Shown: positions 34,386-43,455, counted from the first letter of the stretch. The stretch: DNA of 64,000 nt from Saccharibacillus sacchari DSM 19268 (GCF_000585395.1 NZ_KK073875.1:1635774-1699773), one strand, 5' to 3'. Notes: generated by a model from the letters alone, not told the origin. Numbers and translations: made by a program.

Positions 34386-34413
34386 GACTTCACTCCTTTA
34401 TGTCCCATGATGC

Positions 34414-35133
34414 TCATGCCAGGTTTCGTTTGGGCAATTTGATGACGAGGGCGCGATACGATACATAGATCGACAAGACTCCCGCCGCGAAAAACGACCA
34501 TGCAATAGGCGAAAAGACGCCATGTTCCTTACTGATTCGCATAGTGCCTTCTACGATATGAACGCCCGAAAAATGCAGGATCAGCACAAGCAGCGTCAAA
34601 GCAACGACCAACACCAGACTGTACCAGAAATAAGCCTTCCCGCGTACCGACAGCTCAAGCACGACGTAGGCGCTGTTGCTGATGAGACCAAAACCTGTCC
34701 ATAGCAACGCAAAAGCAACAAAAGCGCCCGGGTCCAACTGTTCGCGAATTCCTGAATGCAAGGCATACATTAATCCAAACAACAAAATACCGTTAAATAC
34801 CGTCGCCAACGCCAGTTGCTGGCAGCGAGCCAATGCAATGACCTTAGGAGAGATCGGCAGCACGCGGTAATAAGCCAGCATCTGCGTGTACGAATCTTCC
34901 GCAAGGAACTTCATCATGCGTCTGGAAAAATAATATCCGGTCATCGACGCGACGGCCCAAAAAAACAAATCGGCGACAAGCGAAAACCTCGCTTCCTCGG
35001 AGATCATCGAAACCATAAGTCCGCTAAAAAAGGCCATGTACGCAATAAATAAAGTCGAAGCGGTCAGATAATACCGATCGATCTTCAATTCCCGAACCAC
35101 GATTCGCCAAGCCTGATTCCAGATTCTGTCCAC
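34414..35133 (-). CDS. ABC-2 type permease-like membrane protein
   Basis: A 239-residue protein with six hydrophobic segments (starting FIAYMAFFSGLMVSM and ending with GVLSIYVSYRALVI). It begins with GTG at 35131-35133, GGAGGTAAG being the ribosome site. Position as first gene of the operon with a YtrA regulator and a lone ATPase (32980-33879) suggests it is the membrane half of that transporter. No finer family assignment is possible from the sequence. Confidence 0.75.
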   Translation of the reverse strand: MDRIWNQAWRIVVRELKIDRYYLTASTLFIAYMAFFSGLMVSMISEEARFSLVADLFFWAVASMTGYYFSRRMMKFLAEDSYTQMLAYYRVLPISPKVIALARCQQLALATVFNGILLFGLMYALHSGIREQLDPGAFVAFALLWTGFGLISNSAYVVLELSVRGKAYFWYSLVLVVALTLLVLILHFSGVHIVEGTMRISKEHGVFSPIAWSFFAAGVLSIYVSYRALVIKLPKRNLA

Positions 35134-35262
35134 CCCTTACCTCCGTTCTGCTCTACGCCGCACAGTGATGCAACAAGCCTTCGCAATCTGTGCTCCTGTA
35201 TATATCAATAAGCACAATTTAACCGAATTATTTCTTTTCGTCAAGCCACCCTTTCGGCAACC

Positions 35263-35302
35263 AAAAAAACCGTCCTCCCGGCATAGAGCCGAAAAGGACG
35301 GT
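35263..35302 (-). terminator. terminator between a small gene and the ABC operon
   Basis: ACCGTCCT (35269-35276) pairs with AGGACGGT (35295-35302), with an inner CGGC / GCCG stem; a seven-base A tract before it gives the minus-strand T run. Confidence 0.75.
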
Positions 35303-35427
35303 CGAGAATGTTCGATAACAGGTATTTCGCATATTGCCGATTTTGATCGTTTTGCCTGCGTTGGGTCGCAAGGCAAAGGCATCTTCACGATAAATCCGGT
35401 TACGGCCTAAGCCGCCTGAAACTTTTC

Positions 35428-35619
35428 CTAGGAAGCGGACGAGTTGAGCTTGCCCATCTCGTTCTCCACCACCAGCGTCAATTCTTCCTCGTAGCCACCC
35501 ATAATGTGATACTTCCGAACGTATTCTTTTACGAATTTCTTCGGATCACTCGGACGGAAAATACGAGTCATTTCCCGCAGACTTTCCTTGACTTCGTTAT
35601 GACCTTTGGTCGCCATCAT
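35428..35619 (-). CDS. small conserved-looking protein of unknown function
   Basis: A 63-residue charged protein (MMATKGHNEVKESLREMTR...), mostly helical, no membrane segment, no cysteine. A strong GGGAGGG ribosome site precedes tandem ATG codons, and the gene has its own terminator, so it is probably real. I do not recognise a family. It is followed upstream by an 890-base spacer (35620-36513) that contains only the two family A repeats; the ORF at 35815-36177 runs through one of them and is not credible. Confidence 0.65.
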   Translation of the reverse strand: MMATKGHNEVKESLREMTRIFRPSDPKKFVKEYVRKYHIMGGYEEELTLVVENEMGKLNSSAS

Positions 35620-36039
35620 AATTCCCTCCCGGAACGTATTTCGTTATCGAGAATGTCAAAAAAATCTGCTGCCGACAGACGCCCCTTGAGGTTATCGCCT
35701 TGTCCGCCGCGCTCCGTTGCCTAGTGTTACGGCCAACGACGGTGTCGCCGCGAAGCTAAACATCCACCTAACTTCTTAGATACCCGACGAAATGCTTACT
35801 GAATCACTTCCGGTTTGCCCTTTCTTCTCTCTCTTTGGCCGGATGCGACTCTCCTCCAAACGAAAAACGAAGCTAATGAACAGATTTTAAGAAGATGCTT
35901 ACTTACGAGTATAACATTTTTCGACGAAATTGGATATGAAACGCGAGCAACGATCACATTTGTATTTTCCTTTATCTCGTTTCAAGTTCTTTACGAACTT
36001 ATACCTATAGACGCTGAATGTTCGGAAAAGGTTGCGGGG

Positions 36040-36175
36040 GGAGGCGCGGGAGCGAGTCCGTTTCGACCTTCGCTTGGTTCGTTTTCCTCCCCCTCTGACT
36101 GGAATAAAGGATTTAGAGGAAGGGGAGGAAAGCCAAAGGCGCTACGGTTCGAAACGGACTCGCTCCTCGGGGTGT
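36040..36175 (+). repeat. nested-hairpin repeat, family A copy 5
   Basis: GAGCGAGTCCGTTTCGA (36050-36066) and TCGAAACGGACTCGCTC (36149-36165) are perfect 17-base arms; an inner stem TTCCTCCCC / GGGGAGGAA follows and CAAAGGCG is retained. The arms differ completely in sequence from copies 1-4 while pairing is kept. Confidence 0.75.
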
Positions 36176-36295
36176 AGTTGGGAGAGGGGCTTAAAGAGTC
36201 AAATCTTAAGGGATTAACGGCTTGAGGCATTGAGACATTGAGACATTGAATTTTGGGTGGTTTGTCTTTCGTATCACGAAACTGCAACGTAGCTG

Positions 36296-36426
36296 GAAGC
36301 GAGAAGACGGAGAGAGAAATTCAGGTCAAGACGCCTTTGAACTCGGAAAATTCCTTATTCAAATCTATTCCATTTTCCGAGTGAGACAGCGAATTGAACG
36401 AATTTCTCTCGCAGTCTTCTCGCTTC
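36296..36426 (-). repeat. nested-hairpin repeat, family A copy 6
   Basis: Outer arms GAAGCGAGAAGAC (36296-36308) and GTCTTCTCGCTTC (36414-36426), then GAGAGAAATTC / GAATTTCTCTC, then inner stem ACTCGGAAAATG / CATTTTCCGAGT. On the minus strand it contains CGCTGTCTC and CAAAGGCGTCTT, as in copies 1 and 3. Lies 87 bases before the glycosyltransferase start, so it may be in that gene's leader. Confidence 0.8.
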
Positions 36427-36513
36427 CCCCACCAAAGCAACTTTCTCGAAAGTGTGAATGTGGGAGGAAAGTTGATATGATAGGATCATCTCGCAATTCC
36501 CAGGGAGGAAACT

Positions 36514-37824
36514 ATGCAAGCGCAGGAACCAAACGTGCTGATCCTGTATGCCAGTTACGGCGACGGACATTATCAGGCAACCAAGGCACTGGAGAAAAGT
36601 CTCCATGAACGCGGCATTCATCAAGTCAAAATGCTGGATCTGATGGCCGAGGCACATCCGAAGCTGAATGATTTGACCCGATTTGTCTATATGCAAAGTT
36701 ACCGAACGATTCCGGGCCTGTACGGCCTTGTCTATAACATGACCAAAGATATGAAAGCCGATAAGCCTTTTGCCCATATTCTGCATGCTTTCGGCACGCG
36801 CAGGCTGGAAGAATATCTGAAAACCGAGCGGCCGGGAGTCGTCATTCATACGTTCCCGCAGATGGTTATGCCGAAGCTTCGGCGCAAGATCGGGATGGAT
36901 ATTCCGATCGTTAACGTCGTGACCGACTTTGATTTGCACGGCCGTTGGCTGCATCCGGACGTGGACCGGTTCTATGTCGCGACGGAAGAAATGCGCCAGG
37001 AAGCGGCCGCGATCGGGATCGATCCGGAACGGATTACCGTCAGCGGAATCCCGATCAAAGAAGGCTTCGGATTCGGCGCGGCAAAAAGCGCTTCTGCGTC
37101 CGACGCAGAAGTTATGGGTGCAAGCGCCGATTCGAGCGAAAAGGAAAGCGAAGCGTCGACAGCGTTGCCGACGCTTCCCAAATCCGGTCAATCTGCACCT
37201 TTCGCAGAATCGCACGCGCTCGAATTTGCCGCAGCCCGCGCGCTGCGTATGGGCGAATCGCCCGTGCCGGGCATTTCGCTTGATCCCGCGCGCAAAACGG
37301 TGCTGCTCATGGCCGGAGCGTACGGCGTCATGCTGGGCTTGCGCCGCGTCTGCGACCTGCTGCTCGAACAAGACGATATCCAGATCATCGTCGTTTGCGG
37401 ACGCAACGAAGAAATGCGCACCGGCCTTGCGCAGCAATACGCCAACAGCGAGCGTATTCAGGTGCTTGGCTTCACTGACCGCGTCGCCTCGCTTATGCGC
37501 ATGAGCGACTGCATCGTGACCAAGCCCGGCGGCATCACGCTCGCCGAATCGCTCGCCTGTCGGCTCCCGATCTTCCTGTTCCGCCCCGTGCCGGGGCAGG
37601 AACGCAATAACGCCGTCTATCTGGAAGCGCAAGGCGCCGCCTTCGTCTCCCGCACCGCCGAAGAGCTGGCTACCCAGATCGCCTCTCTGCTAGGCGACCC
37701 GATCAAACTTCAAGCCGCTCGCGACCGCGCCGCAGCCTTAGGTCATCCCCATGCGTCCGACGAAATCGCCGACGATCTGATCGCCCGCTATCTGAGCAAT
37801 CAACCCGCGGATATTTCGGGCTGA
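36514..37824 (+). CDS. MGDG synthase-type glycosyltransferase (UgtP-like)
   Basis: A 436-residue GT28/MGDG-synthase-family enzyme. The N-terminal acceptor domain has YASYGDGHYQATKAL (12-26) and VVTDFDLHGRW (135-145); the C-terminal nucleotide-sugar domain has VLGFTDRVASLMRMSDC and KPGGITLAES, with the RPVPGQERNNA stretch. Such enzymes transfer glucose or galactose from UDP-sugar to diacylglycerol to make glycolipid anchors of lipoteichoic acid. Odd: between the domains (residues about 188-253) lies an Ala/Ser/Glu-rich low-complexity insertion not expected in the fold. ATG 36514 follows GGGAGG. Confidence 0.88.
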   Translation: MQAQEPNVLILYASYGDGHYQATKALEKSLHERGIHQVKMLDLMAEAHPKLNDLTRFVYMQSYRTIPGLYGLVYNMTKDMKADKPFAHILHAFGTRRLEEYLKTERPGVVIHTFPQMVMPKLRRKIGMDIPIVNVVTDFDLHGRWLHPDVDRFYVATEEMRQEAAAIGIDPERITVSGIPIKEGFGFGAAKSASASDAEVMGASADSSEKESEASTALPTLPKSGQSAPFAESHALEFAAARALRMGESPVPGISLDPARKTVLLMAGAYGVMLGLRRVCDLLLEQDDIQIIVVCGRNEEMRTGLAQQYANSERIQVLGFTDRVASLMRMSDCIVTKPGGITLAESLACRLPIFLFRPVPGQERNNAVYLEAQGAAFVSRTAEELATQIASLLGDPIKLQAARDRAAALGHPHASDEIADDLIARYLSNQPADISG

Positions 37825-37901
37825 CCCAGCCGAACATCCCCGCTCTCATCGTGACTTGATCGATGCAGCACCGCCGGCAACTTTTTCTCCGTCCCCCACT
37901 G

Positions 37902-37948
37902 CTCCAGTCCGGCCCTATCGACATAGGCCGAACTGGAGTTTTTATTTT
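37902..37948 (+). terminator. terminator of the glycosyltransferase gene
   Basis: CTCCAGTCCGGCC (37902-37914) pairs with GGCCGAACTGGAG (37926-37938), followed by TTTTTATTTT. Confidence 0.85.
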
Positions 37949-38073
37949 CGGCACGCTTCCCTGACTCCGGCCAGTCCCTCACATCCCGCCACATTCTTCC
38001 TTCTAATCTCTTTTTCCCTCTTTTTTCTTCCCCCAAAAAAGAGCCTTCCTTTTTTTCGGAAAGGCTCCCGTGC

Positions 38074-38227
38074 TTTTTGCCGTTTCGCCAAGGAGAGGTG
38101 CAGCCCGCGGAGGGGGAGTGTCGCGAAGGTCGCCTTTGAGATCGAAGATCGAGACAGCGACCGGAGCGATACTCCCCCTCCGCATCCCGGGCGCAGCCAA
38201 TCCCTCGCGAAACGCCACGGCAAAAAG
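38074..38227 (-). repeat. nested-hairpin repeat, family A copy 7
   Basis: Inner arms GCGGAGGGGGAGT / ACTCCCCCTCCGC, further outer pairing TTTTTGCCG...GCAGCCC with GGGCGCAGCC...CGGCAAAAA, and on the minus strand GTCGCTGTCTC followed by CTCAAAGGCG. A separate small hairpin GAGCCTTCC / GGAAAGGCTC (38041-38067) sits just to the left. Confidence 0.75.
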
Positions 38228-38262
38228 TCAAAGCCTTCCCGAAAACGATCGGGAAGGCTCTC
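38226..38262 (-). terminator. terminator of the glucosidase gene
   Basis: AGCCTTCCCG (38232-38241) and CGGGAAGGCT (38250-38259) form the stem; the minus strand continues TTTGACTTTTT. Confidence 0.75.
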
Positions 38263-38264
38263 TT

Positions 38265-39953
38265 TTAACTCAACTTATACACCCGCGCCTCGTAAGGTCG
38301 CAGGTTCAAACTGTACAGTTCCTCGCCGTCGATCGGCTCGTAATTCGAAATCAGCAGTTCTTCCTTCATTCCCTGCAAATCTTCCGGCCACTCGAACGTC
38401 GGCGCGCCGCTGAAGAAGTTCAGAATGACGAGCAGCTTTTCATCTTCCCAATTCCGTACGAACGCATAAATTTCCTCATGCACCGGCAGCAGCAAGCGGT
38501 AATCGCCGTAGACGATAACCTCGTGCTTTTTGCGCAGTTCGATCAGTTTGCGGTAATGGTGGAAGATCGAATCCGGATCGCGGCGCGCCGCTTCAACGTT
38601 AATCTTGGGATAATTCGGATTAACGTCCATCCAGGGCTGACCGTCCGTGAAGCCCGCGTGCTCCTCGACGTTCCACTGCATCGGGGTACGGGCGTTATCG
38701 CGGCTCTTTTTCCAAATCCGCTGCATGACTTCTTTCTCGTCCATCCCTTGCTTCATGCACTGCTTATAGTAGTTCAAGGTCTCGACGTCCCGATACTGAT
38801 CGATCGACGGGAAGCTCACGTTGGTCATGCCGATCTCTTCGCCTTGATAAATGTACGGCGTCCCTTGCAGGGTATGCAGGAACGTGGCCAGCATTTTCGC
38901 CGAACGCACGCGGTAATCGCCGTCGTTGCCGAAACGCGATACCTGGCGGGGTTGGTCGTGGTTGCTCATGTAGTTGGCGTTCCAGCCTTTTTTGTGCAAA
39001 ACGGTCTGCCAGCGGCTCATGATCTTTTTCAGATCGATCAGCGTCCACGGCTTGATATCCCATTTGCCCGTACCGCCCGATTTCGCGTCCAGGAACATGT
39101 GCTCGAACTGGAAGATCATGTCCAGCTCATTGCGGCCTTCCCCGACGTAATCGAGCGCTTGCTCGGGGCCGAGACCGGACACTTCGCCCACGTTCATGAT
39201 GTCGTAAAAGTCCAGCACGTCTTCGTTCAGCGTCCGCAGGAAGTAATGCACTTTGTCCAGATTGGAGAAGAAGTGGTACGCCTGCACGACCGGAAGGTTT
39301 TGCGGGTTGTCCGCGTTAGGCAAGCCTTCGGCCTTGACGATATGCGAGATCGCGTCGAAACGGAAGCCGTCCACGCCTTTTTCCAGCCACCACTTCACCA
39401 TGTCGTGCAGCTCGCGGACCACCTCGGGATTTTCCCAGTTGAGATCCGGCTGTTCCTTCGCGTAGAGGTGCATGTAATATTCCTGCGTCCGTTCGTCAAA
39501 CTCCCATACGGAGCCGCTGAAGTACGATTCCCAGTTGTTCGGATAACCGCCGTTCTCTTTCGGTTCGCGCCAGATGTAATAGTCCCGCTTCGGATTGTCT
39601 TTGGAGGACGAAGATTCGATAAACCATTCATGCTCGTGCGAGCTGTGGTTGAGTACCAGGTCCATGATGATGCGGATATTGCGGGCGTGCGCTTTTTGCA
39701 GCAGTTCGTCGAAGTCTTCCATCGTGCCGTACTTGCGGTCGATGCCGTAATAGTCGCTGATATCGTATCCGTTATCATAATCCGGCGACGCGTAGATCGG
39801 ACAAATCCAGATCGCGTCGACGCCGAGTTCCTGCAAATAATCCAATTTCTCGATGATGCCGCGCAGATCGCCTTTACCGTCGCCCGTCGTGTCTTTGAAA
39901 CTGATCGGATAGATTTGGTAAATGACGCTTTCTTTCCACCATTTTTTATTCAT
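38265..39953 (-). CDS. malL: GH13 alpha-glucosidase, oligo-1,6-glucosidase type
   Basis: A 562-residue cytoplasmic GH13 enzyme (oligo-1,6-glucosidases are about 560). Catalytic residues are Asp 200 in DGFRFDA (nucleophile), Glu 257 in NVGEVSG (acid/base) and Asp 333 in NHDQPR. The calcium-like loop DTTGDGKGDL and SPDYDNGYDI near the N-terminus match the MalL/oligo-1,6-glucosidase/trehalose-6-phosphate-hydrolase group (GH13_31/29). It hydrolyses alpha-1,6 (and often alpha-1,4) links of short isomalto- and malto-oligosaccharides. ATG 39951-39953 after GGGGTGA. The gene symbol is by family resemblance; trehalose-6-phosphate hydrolase is less likely but not excluded. Confidence 0.9.
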   Translation of the reverse strand: MNKKWWKESVIYQIYPISFKDTTGDGKGDLRGIIEKLDYLQELGVDAIWICPIYASPDYDNGYDISDYYGIDRKYGTMEDFDELLQKAHARNIRIIMDLVLNHSSHEHEWFIESSSSKDNPKRDYYIWREPKENGGYPNNWESYFSGSVWEFDERTQEYYMHLYAKEQPDLNWENPEVVRELHDMVKWWLEKGVDGFRFDAISHIVKAEGLPNADNPQNLPVVQAYHFFSNLDKVHYFLRTLNEDVLDFYDIMNVGEVSGLGPEQALDYVGEGRNELDMIFQFEHMFLDAKSGGTGKWDIKPWTLIDLKKIMSRWQTVLHKKGWNANYMSNHDQPRQVSRFGNDGDYRVRSAKMLATFLHTLQGTPYIYQGEEIGMTNVSFPSIDQYRDVETLNYYKQCMKQGMDEKEVMQRIWKKSRDNARTPMQWNVEEHAGFTDGQPWMDVNPNYPKINVEAARRDPDSIFHHYRKLIELRKKHEVIVYGDYRLLLPVHEEIYAFVRNWEDEKLLVILNFFSGAPTFEWPEDLQGMKEELLISNYEPIDGEELYSLNLRPYEARVYKLS

Positions 39954-39973
39954 GAATTCACCCCGACGCGAAT

Positions 39974-40087
39974 AGTAGTACCTTGTCAACACCAAAGGCA
40001 AGGTTACGTTCCCCTGAGATTTCGTACCTAACCCGTGTACGTTTCAGGAAAACGCAATCCTCCGATTAAGAGTTGAAAGGGTGGTCG
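39974..40087 (+). repeat. hairpin repeat, family B copy 1
   Basis: Starts TAGTACCTTGTCAAC and contains ACCCGTGTACGTTTCAGG and CCTCCGATTAAGAGTTG; its right arm (TTGAAAGGGTGGT) is degenerate. Related to 45241-45349 and 56062-56173. It lies in the divergent spacer upstream of the glucosidase gene. Confidence 0.7.
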
Positions 40088-40259
40088 TGTAGCCGAACCG
40101 TGCGTTTGTGTTTGCCGTCTATCCTTATTGTAACCATGTTAGGGGCAGGTTCTTTCAAAAATTCAGGAAGTGAGCGAAAAATGACGGAGGAAATCGTTCG
40201 GCGGTATCAGAACTTTCCTAATAATGGGCGCGTTCATTTTTGAAAGAGGAGGCGCTTGG

Positions 40260-41246
40260 ATGGGAAATGCGAAAAAAAGCTGGCGACGAATCGGAGTGTT
40301 TTCGGGGATGTTCGTTCCGGTAGCAGTTGCTTGGTTGTTGTGGCATCATCATACCTCCTACACGCCCACCCCCGAGCTTTATCGCCTGGGACAGAGCTTG
40401 CCGACGGAGGAAGGAAGCTATTTTCTGCAAACGGACGGGGAGCGAACCTTTTTCATCGATCAGCAGGCGGGGCGGCGCATTTATGCCATGAACGCGCAGG
40501 GAGATGAGGTTGAATTGATCTCGGACCGGCCGGCTCTGCAGATTCTTTTGCATGAAGACTGGCTTTATTATACGAATCGCGACAAGGACGGCGGCATTTA
40601 TCGGATGGGCAAAAACGGACAGAATCGCGAAAAGCTCGTCGACTCCTCCTTTTCCAGCCTCATCGGGGTTGCGAACGGACAGCTTTATTATCTGGACAGC
40701 GACGAAAATTATGCGCTTAAGCATGTGGATCTCCAGTCGGGAGCGATCGGAACCTTAACGAAAGACTGGATCGGTCCTGCCCAAATTCATGCCGGAAAGT
40801 TGTATGTCGTAAACCACTCCGAAGATTGGAACCTATACGTGATGAATCTGGACGGAAGTCGGGCACGGGAATTGATTGCGCAAAGCGTATACCAGTTCTT
40901 TTTCACTTCAAAAGGAATCGTGACGCAGACGGAACGGGGCGAGATCGATCTGCATCGGCGCCAAGCGAACGGGGAATACCATACGGTTCGGCTGATCGAT
41001 TACGCGGCAAAAGTCTCGATCGTCAAAGATCGCCTGCTGTACAGTCTCGATAACGGGGTCATGTACCAAGCGGACCTCCCCGATAAAAAGCAGAAAACTA
41101 TGCCCTCGACAAACGACGTGCCCGAGCCGCTGCTCCAGCCTGATCCTCCCGTGTTTGGAGCGTTTTTCGTCGTTGGCGATTGGCTGTATTACTACGATTC
41201 GATGAACACGTCCGCCAAGCTGCATCGGATCAGGTTGCCGAAATGA
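40260..41246 (+). CDS. membrane-anchored DUF5050-type beta-propeller protein
   Basis: A 328-residue protein with an N-terminal membrane anchor (residues about 12-31) and repeated propeller blades of the form LYYTNRDKDGGIYRMGKNGQN, LYYLDSDENYALKHVD, LYVVNHSEDWNLYVMNLDGS, LYYYDSMNTSAKLHRI. These blades match the DUF5050 family of Paenibacillus and Clostridium surface proteins, thought to sense or bind wall components. The ATG at 40260 (MGNAKKSWRR) follows AAGAGGAGG, better than an upstream start. No partner gene is adjacent. Confidence 0.8.
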   Translation: MGNAKKSWRRIGVFSGMFVPVAVAWLLWHHHTSYTPTPELYRLGQSLPTEEGSYFLQTDGERTFFIDQQAGRRIYAMNAQGDEVELISDRPALQILLHEDWLYYTNRDKDGGIYRMGKNGQNREKLVDSSFSSLIGVANGQLYYLDSDENYALKHVDLQSGAIGTLTKDWIGPAQIHAGKLYVVNHSEDWNLYVMNLDGSRARELIAQSVYQFFFTSKGIVTQTERGEIDLHRRQANGEYHTVRLIDYAAKVSIVKDRLLYSLDNGVMYQADLPDKKQKTMPSTNDVPEPLLQPDPPVFGAFFVVGDWLYYYDSMNTSAKLHRIRLPK

Positions 41247-41262
41247 TCCTATTTTTCAAGTC

Positions 41263-41306
41263 AAAAAGGACCGGCTTCCCTCTTCATGAGAGAAATCCGG
41301 TCCTTC
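41263..41306. terminator. bidirectional terminator
   Basis: AAAAGGACCGG (41264-41274) pairs with CCGGTCCTTCT (41297-41307), with inner CTTCCCTC / GAGAGAAA pairing. It separates the convergent DUF5050 and pbuX genes. Confidence 0.8.
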
Positions 41307-41323
41307 TGATTGAACGGCATTAT

Positions 41324-42739
41324 TTAAACCGCGCTGCCTACGCTCTTTTTCGAAGCGTCCGCCGAGGAAGTTTCCTGCGTCGCAGCTTCTTCCGCACCGC
41401 CGAATACATCGTCGTCCGACGTGACTTTGAGATGACCGTTCTTTTCGCCCAATCCGTTAAAGAGCAGGTTCATGATAATCGCCGTGAAGCTGCCCGCGAT
41501 GATGCCGTTGTCCACCAGGATGCGAAGCTCTTCCGGCAGTCCCGCGAACAGTCCCGGCACGACTGATACGCCGAGTCCCATGCCCACGGAGCAAGCGATG
41601 ATGAACAGGTTTTCGTGGCGGGACAGATCGACCTGATCGCCCAGTACGCGTATGCCGGACGAAAGAACGAGACCGAACAACGCGACCATAGCGCCGCCGA
41701 GCACGGAATGCGGAATCAATTGTGCGGTAGCCGCGATCTTCGGAATAAAGCCGACGATCACCAGCAGAATACCCGCCACGGCAACGACGTCACGAGTCTT
41801 CACGCGGCTCATTTGCACGAGGCCGACGTTTTGCGAATAAGTCGTGTACGGGAACGAGTTGAAAATGCCGCCCAGCATGATCGCCAAGCCTTCCGCACGG
41901 TAGCCGCGCGCAAGCTCTTTGGAGCCGATGTCCCGGCCGACGATACGTCCCAACACCATGAATACGCCTGTCGACTCGACCACACTGACGATCGCAACGA
42001 GGATCATGGTCAGGATCGCGCTGAGGTTAAAGACCGGAGCCGCGAAATGGAAAGGCGTGATCGCATGGAACCAGCTTGCGTTCGCGACCGGGGAGAAGTC
42101 TACTTTGCCCATGAATGCCGCGACGACCGTACCGACTACAAGGCCGACCAGGATCGATATCGAACGAATGAATCCGGTCGAGACGCGGTTGAGAATCACG
42201 ATGAAGATCAGTACGCCGAAGCCGAGCGCGATGTTCGACAAGCTGCCGAAGTCTTCCGCGCCTTGACCGCCGCCCAGATTCGTCATGGCCGTCGGGATCA
42301 ACGTCACGCCGATGATCGTCACGACGGAACCCGTCACGATCGGCGGGAACAGACGAATCAACTGACCGAACAGGCCGGAGAATATGAAGATGAACAAACC
42401 GGAAGCGATGATCGCCCCGTAAATGGCCCCGATGCCCATGCCCGGCGCGTTGCCGATCATGATCATGGGCGAGACCGCCTGGAACGCGCAGCCCAGCACG
42501 ACCGGGAGCTTAATGCCGAACAGTCGATTGCCCCATACCTGCATCAGCGTCGCGACGCCGCACGCCAGCAGGTCGATCGCGATCAGATACGTGAGCTGCT
42601 CTTGGGTCATGCCGATCGCGTTGCCGACGATCATCGGCACGACGATCGCGCCCGCATACATCGCGAGCACGTGCTGCAAGCCGAGCGAGAAAGTTTTCGC
42701 CGGGTGGCGGTGTTTTTGGAAAATGCGGTCCGAACTCAT
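41324..42739 (-). CDS. pbuX: xanthine/purine permease (NCS2 family)
   Basis: A 471-residue nucleobase:proton symporter with about 12-14 hydrophobic segments. NCS2 landmarks include GLQHVLAMYAGAIVVP near residue 20, LGCAFQAVSP, VESTGVFMVLGR and FNSFPYTTYSQNVGLVQMS, which belong to the xanthine/uric acid subgroup. The C-terminus is a hydrophilic acidic/Ser-rich tail. It is the second gene after xpt (75-base gap), as in Bacillus xpt-pbuX, and is presumably co-transcribed under the guanine-type riboswitch. ATG 42739 after AGGGGG. Confidence 0.92.
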   Translation of the reverse strand: MSSDRIFQKHRHPAKTFSLGLQHVLAMYAGAIVVPMIVGNAIGMTQEQLTYLIAIDLLACGVATLMQVWGNRLFGIKLPVVLGCAFQAVSPMIMIGNAPGMGIGAIYGAIIASGLFIFIFSGLFGQLIRLFPPIVTGSVVTIIGVTLIPTAMTNLGGGQGAEDFGSLSNIALGFGVLIFIVILNRVSTGFIRSISILVGLVVGTVVAAFMGKVDFSPVANASWFHAITPFHFAAPVFNLSAILTMILVAIVSVVESTGVFMVLGRIVGRDIGSKELARGYRAEGLAIMLGGIFNSFPYTTYSQNVGLVQMSRVKTRDVVAVAGILLVIVGFIPKIAATAQLIPHSVLGGAMVALFGLVLSSGIRVLGDQVDLSRHENLFIIACSVGMGLGVSVVPGLFAGLPEELRILVDNGIIAGSFTAIIMNLLFNGLGEKNGHLKVTSDDDVFGGAEEAATQETSSADASKKSVGSAV

Positions 42740-42814
42740 AAAACGTGATTCCCCCTAGAATAATTGAAGTCGAAACGGATAAAGCTTGTTGCGGGTTACA
42801 GGATTGAGAGCGAT

Positions 42815-43405
42815 TTAGTGTACGGTTTCTTCGGTTGCGAACGTCACTTTGCCGTCCGCGAGCGAAGCGATCCGAACCAGCGATTCCACTCGGTAACCGG
42901 CTTCTTTAATACGCTGAGCGCCGCTCTGGAACGACTTTTCGATCACGATGCCGATACCGGCCACCGTCGCTCCGGCTTGCTCCGCGATGCGTGCCAGACC
43001 AAGCGCCGCTTCGCCGTGAGCGAGGAAGTCGTCGATGATGAGCACCCGGTCGTTCGGGAAAAGGAATTTTTTCGATACGGTCACGTCGTTGCTTTGCTCT
43101 TTCGTGAACGAGTAAACCTTTTCCACGTAAATGTCCTCCCGCAGCGTCAGCGACTTCTGCTTGCGCGCGAAGATCATCGGCACTTCGAGTTCCAATGCGG
43201 CCATGATCGCCGGAGCGATGCCGGACGATTCGATCGTCAGCACTTTGGTGATGCCTTCGGCTTCGAACAAGCGAGCGAACTCTTTGCCGACTTCTTTCAT
43301 CAACACAGGATCCATCTGGTGGTTCAGGAACGAATCCACTTTCAATACTTTCTCGCTGAGCACGATACCTTCGCTCAATACTTTGTCCTGCAATAATTTC
43401 ATCAT
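42815..43405 (-). CDS. xpt: xanthine phosphoribosyltransferase
   Basis: A 196-residue type I phosphoribosyltransferase (Bacillus Xpt is 194). The PRPP-binding loop [13 protein letters not shown] lies at residues 121-133, and the N-terminal [13 protein letters not shown] and [10 protein letters not shown] motifs are specific for Xpt. It converts xanthine and PRPP to XMP. The start is the first of two adjacent ATG codons (43403-43405) after GGGGGG; longer readings extend into the leader. A 350-base leader containing a guanine-type aptamer precedes it. Confidence 0.93.
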   Translation of the reverse strand: MMKLLQDKVLSEGIVLSEKVLKVDSFLNHQMDPVLMKEVGKEFARLFEAEGITKVLTIESSGIAPAIMAALELEVPMIFARKQKSLTLREDIYVEKVYSFTKEQSNDVTVSKKFLFPNDRVLIIDDFLAHGEAALGLARIAEQAGATVAGIGIVIEKSFQSGAQRIKEAGYRVESLVRIASLADGKVTFATEETVH

Positions 43406-43455
43406 TAGTTCCCCCCGGATGTCTGGTATAAGGCGATTGCCCAAAGCGGAAACGC

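Noticed and set aside
35815-36177. 120-codon plus-strand ORF
   Set aside because: Its second half is the family A repeat; no ribosome site and no plausible domain.
36355-37632. 425-codon minus-strand ORF
   Set aside because: Antisense to the glycosyltransferase; composition is His/Arg/Gln-rich as in shadows of GC-rich genes.
38070-40031. 653-codon plus-strand ORF
   Set aside because: Antisense shadow of the GH13 glucosidase, whose catalytic residues are all present on the minus strand; the ORF also crosses a hairpin repeat.
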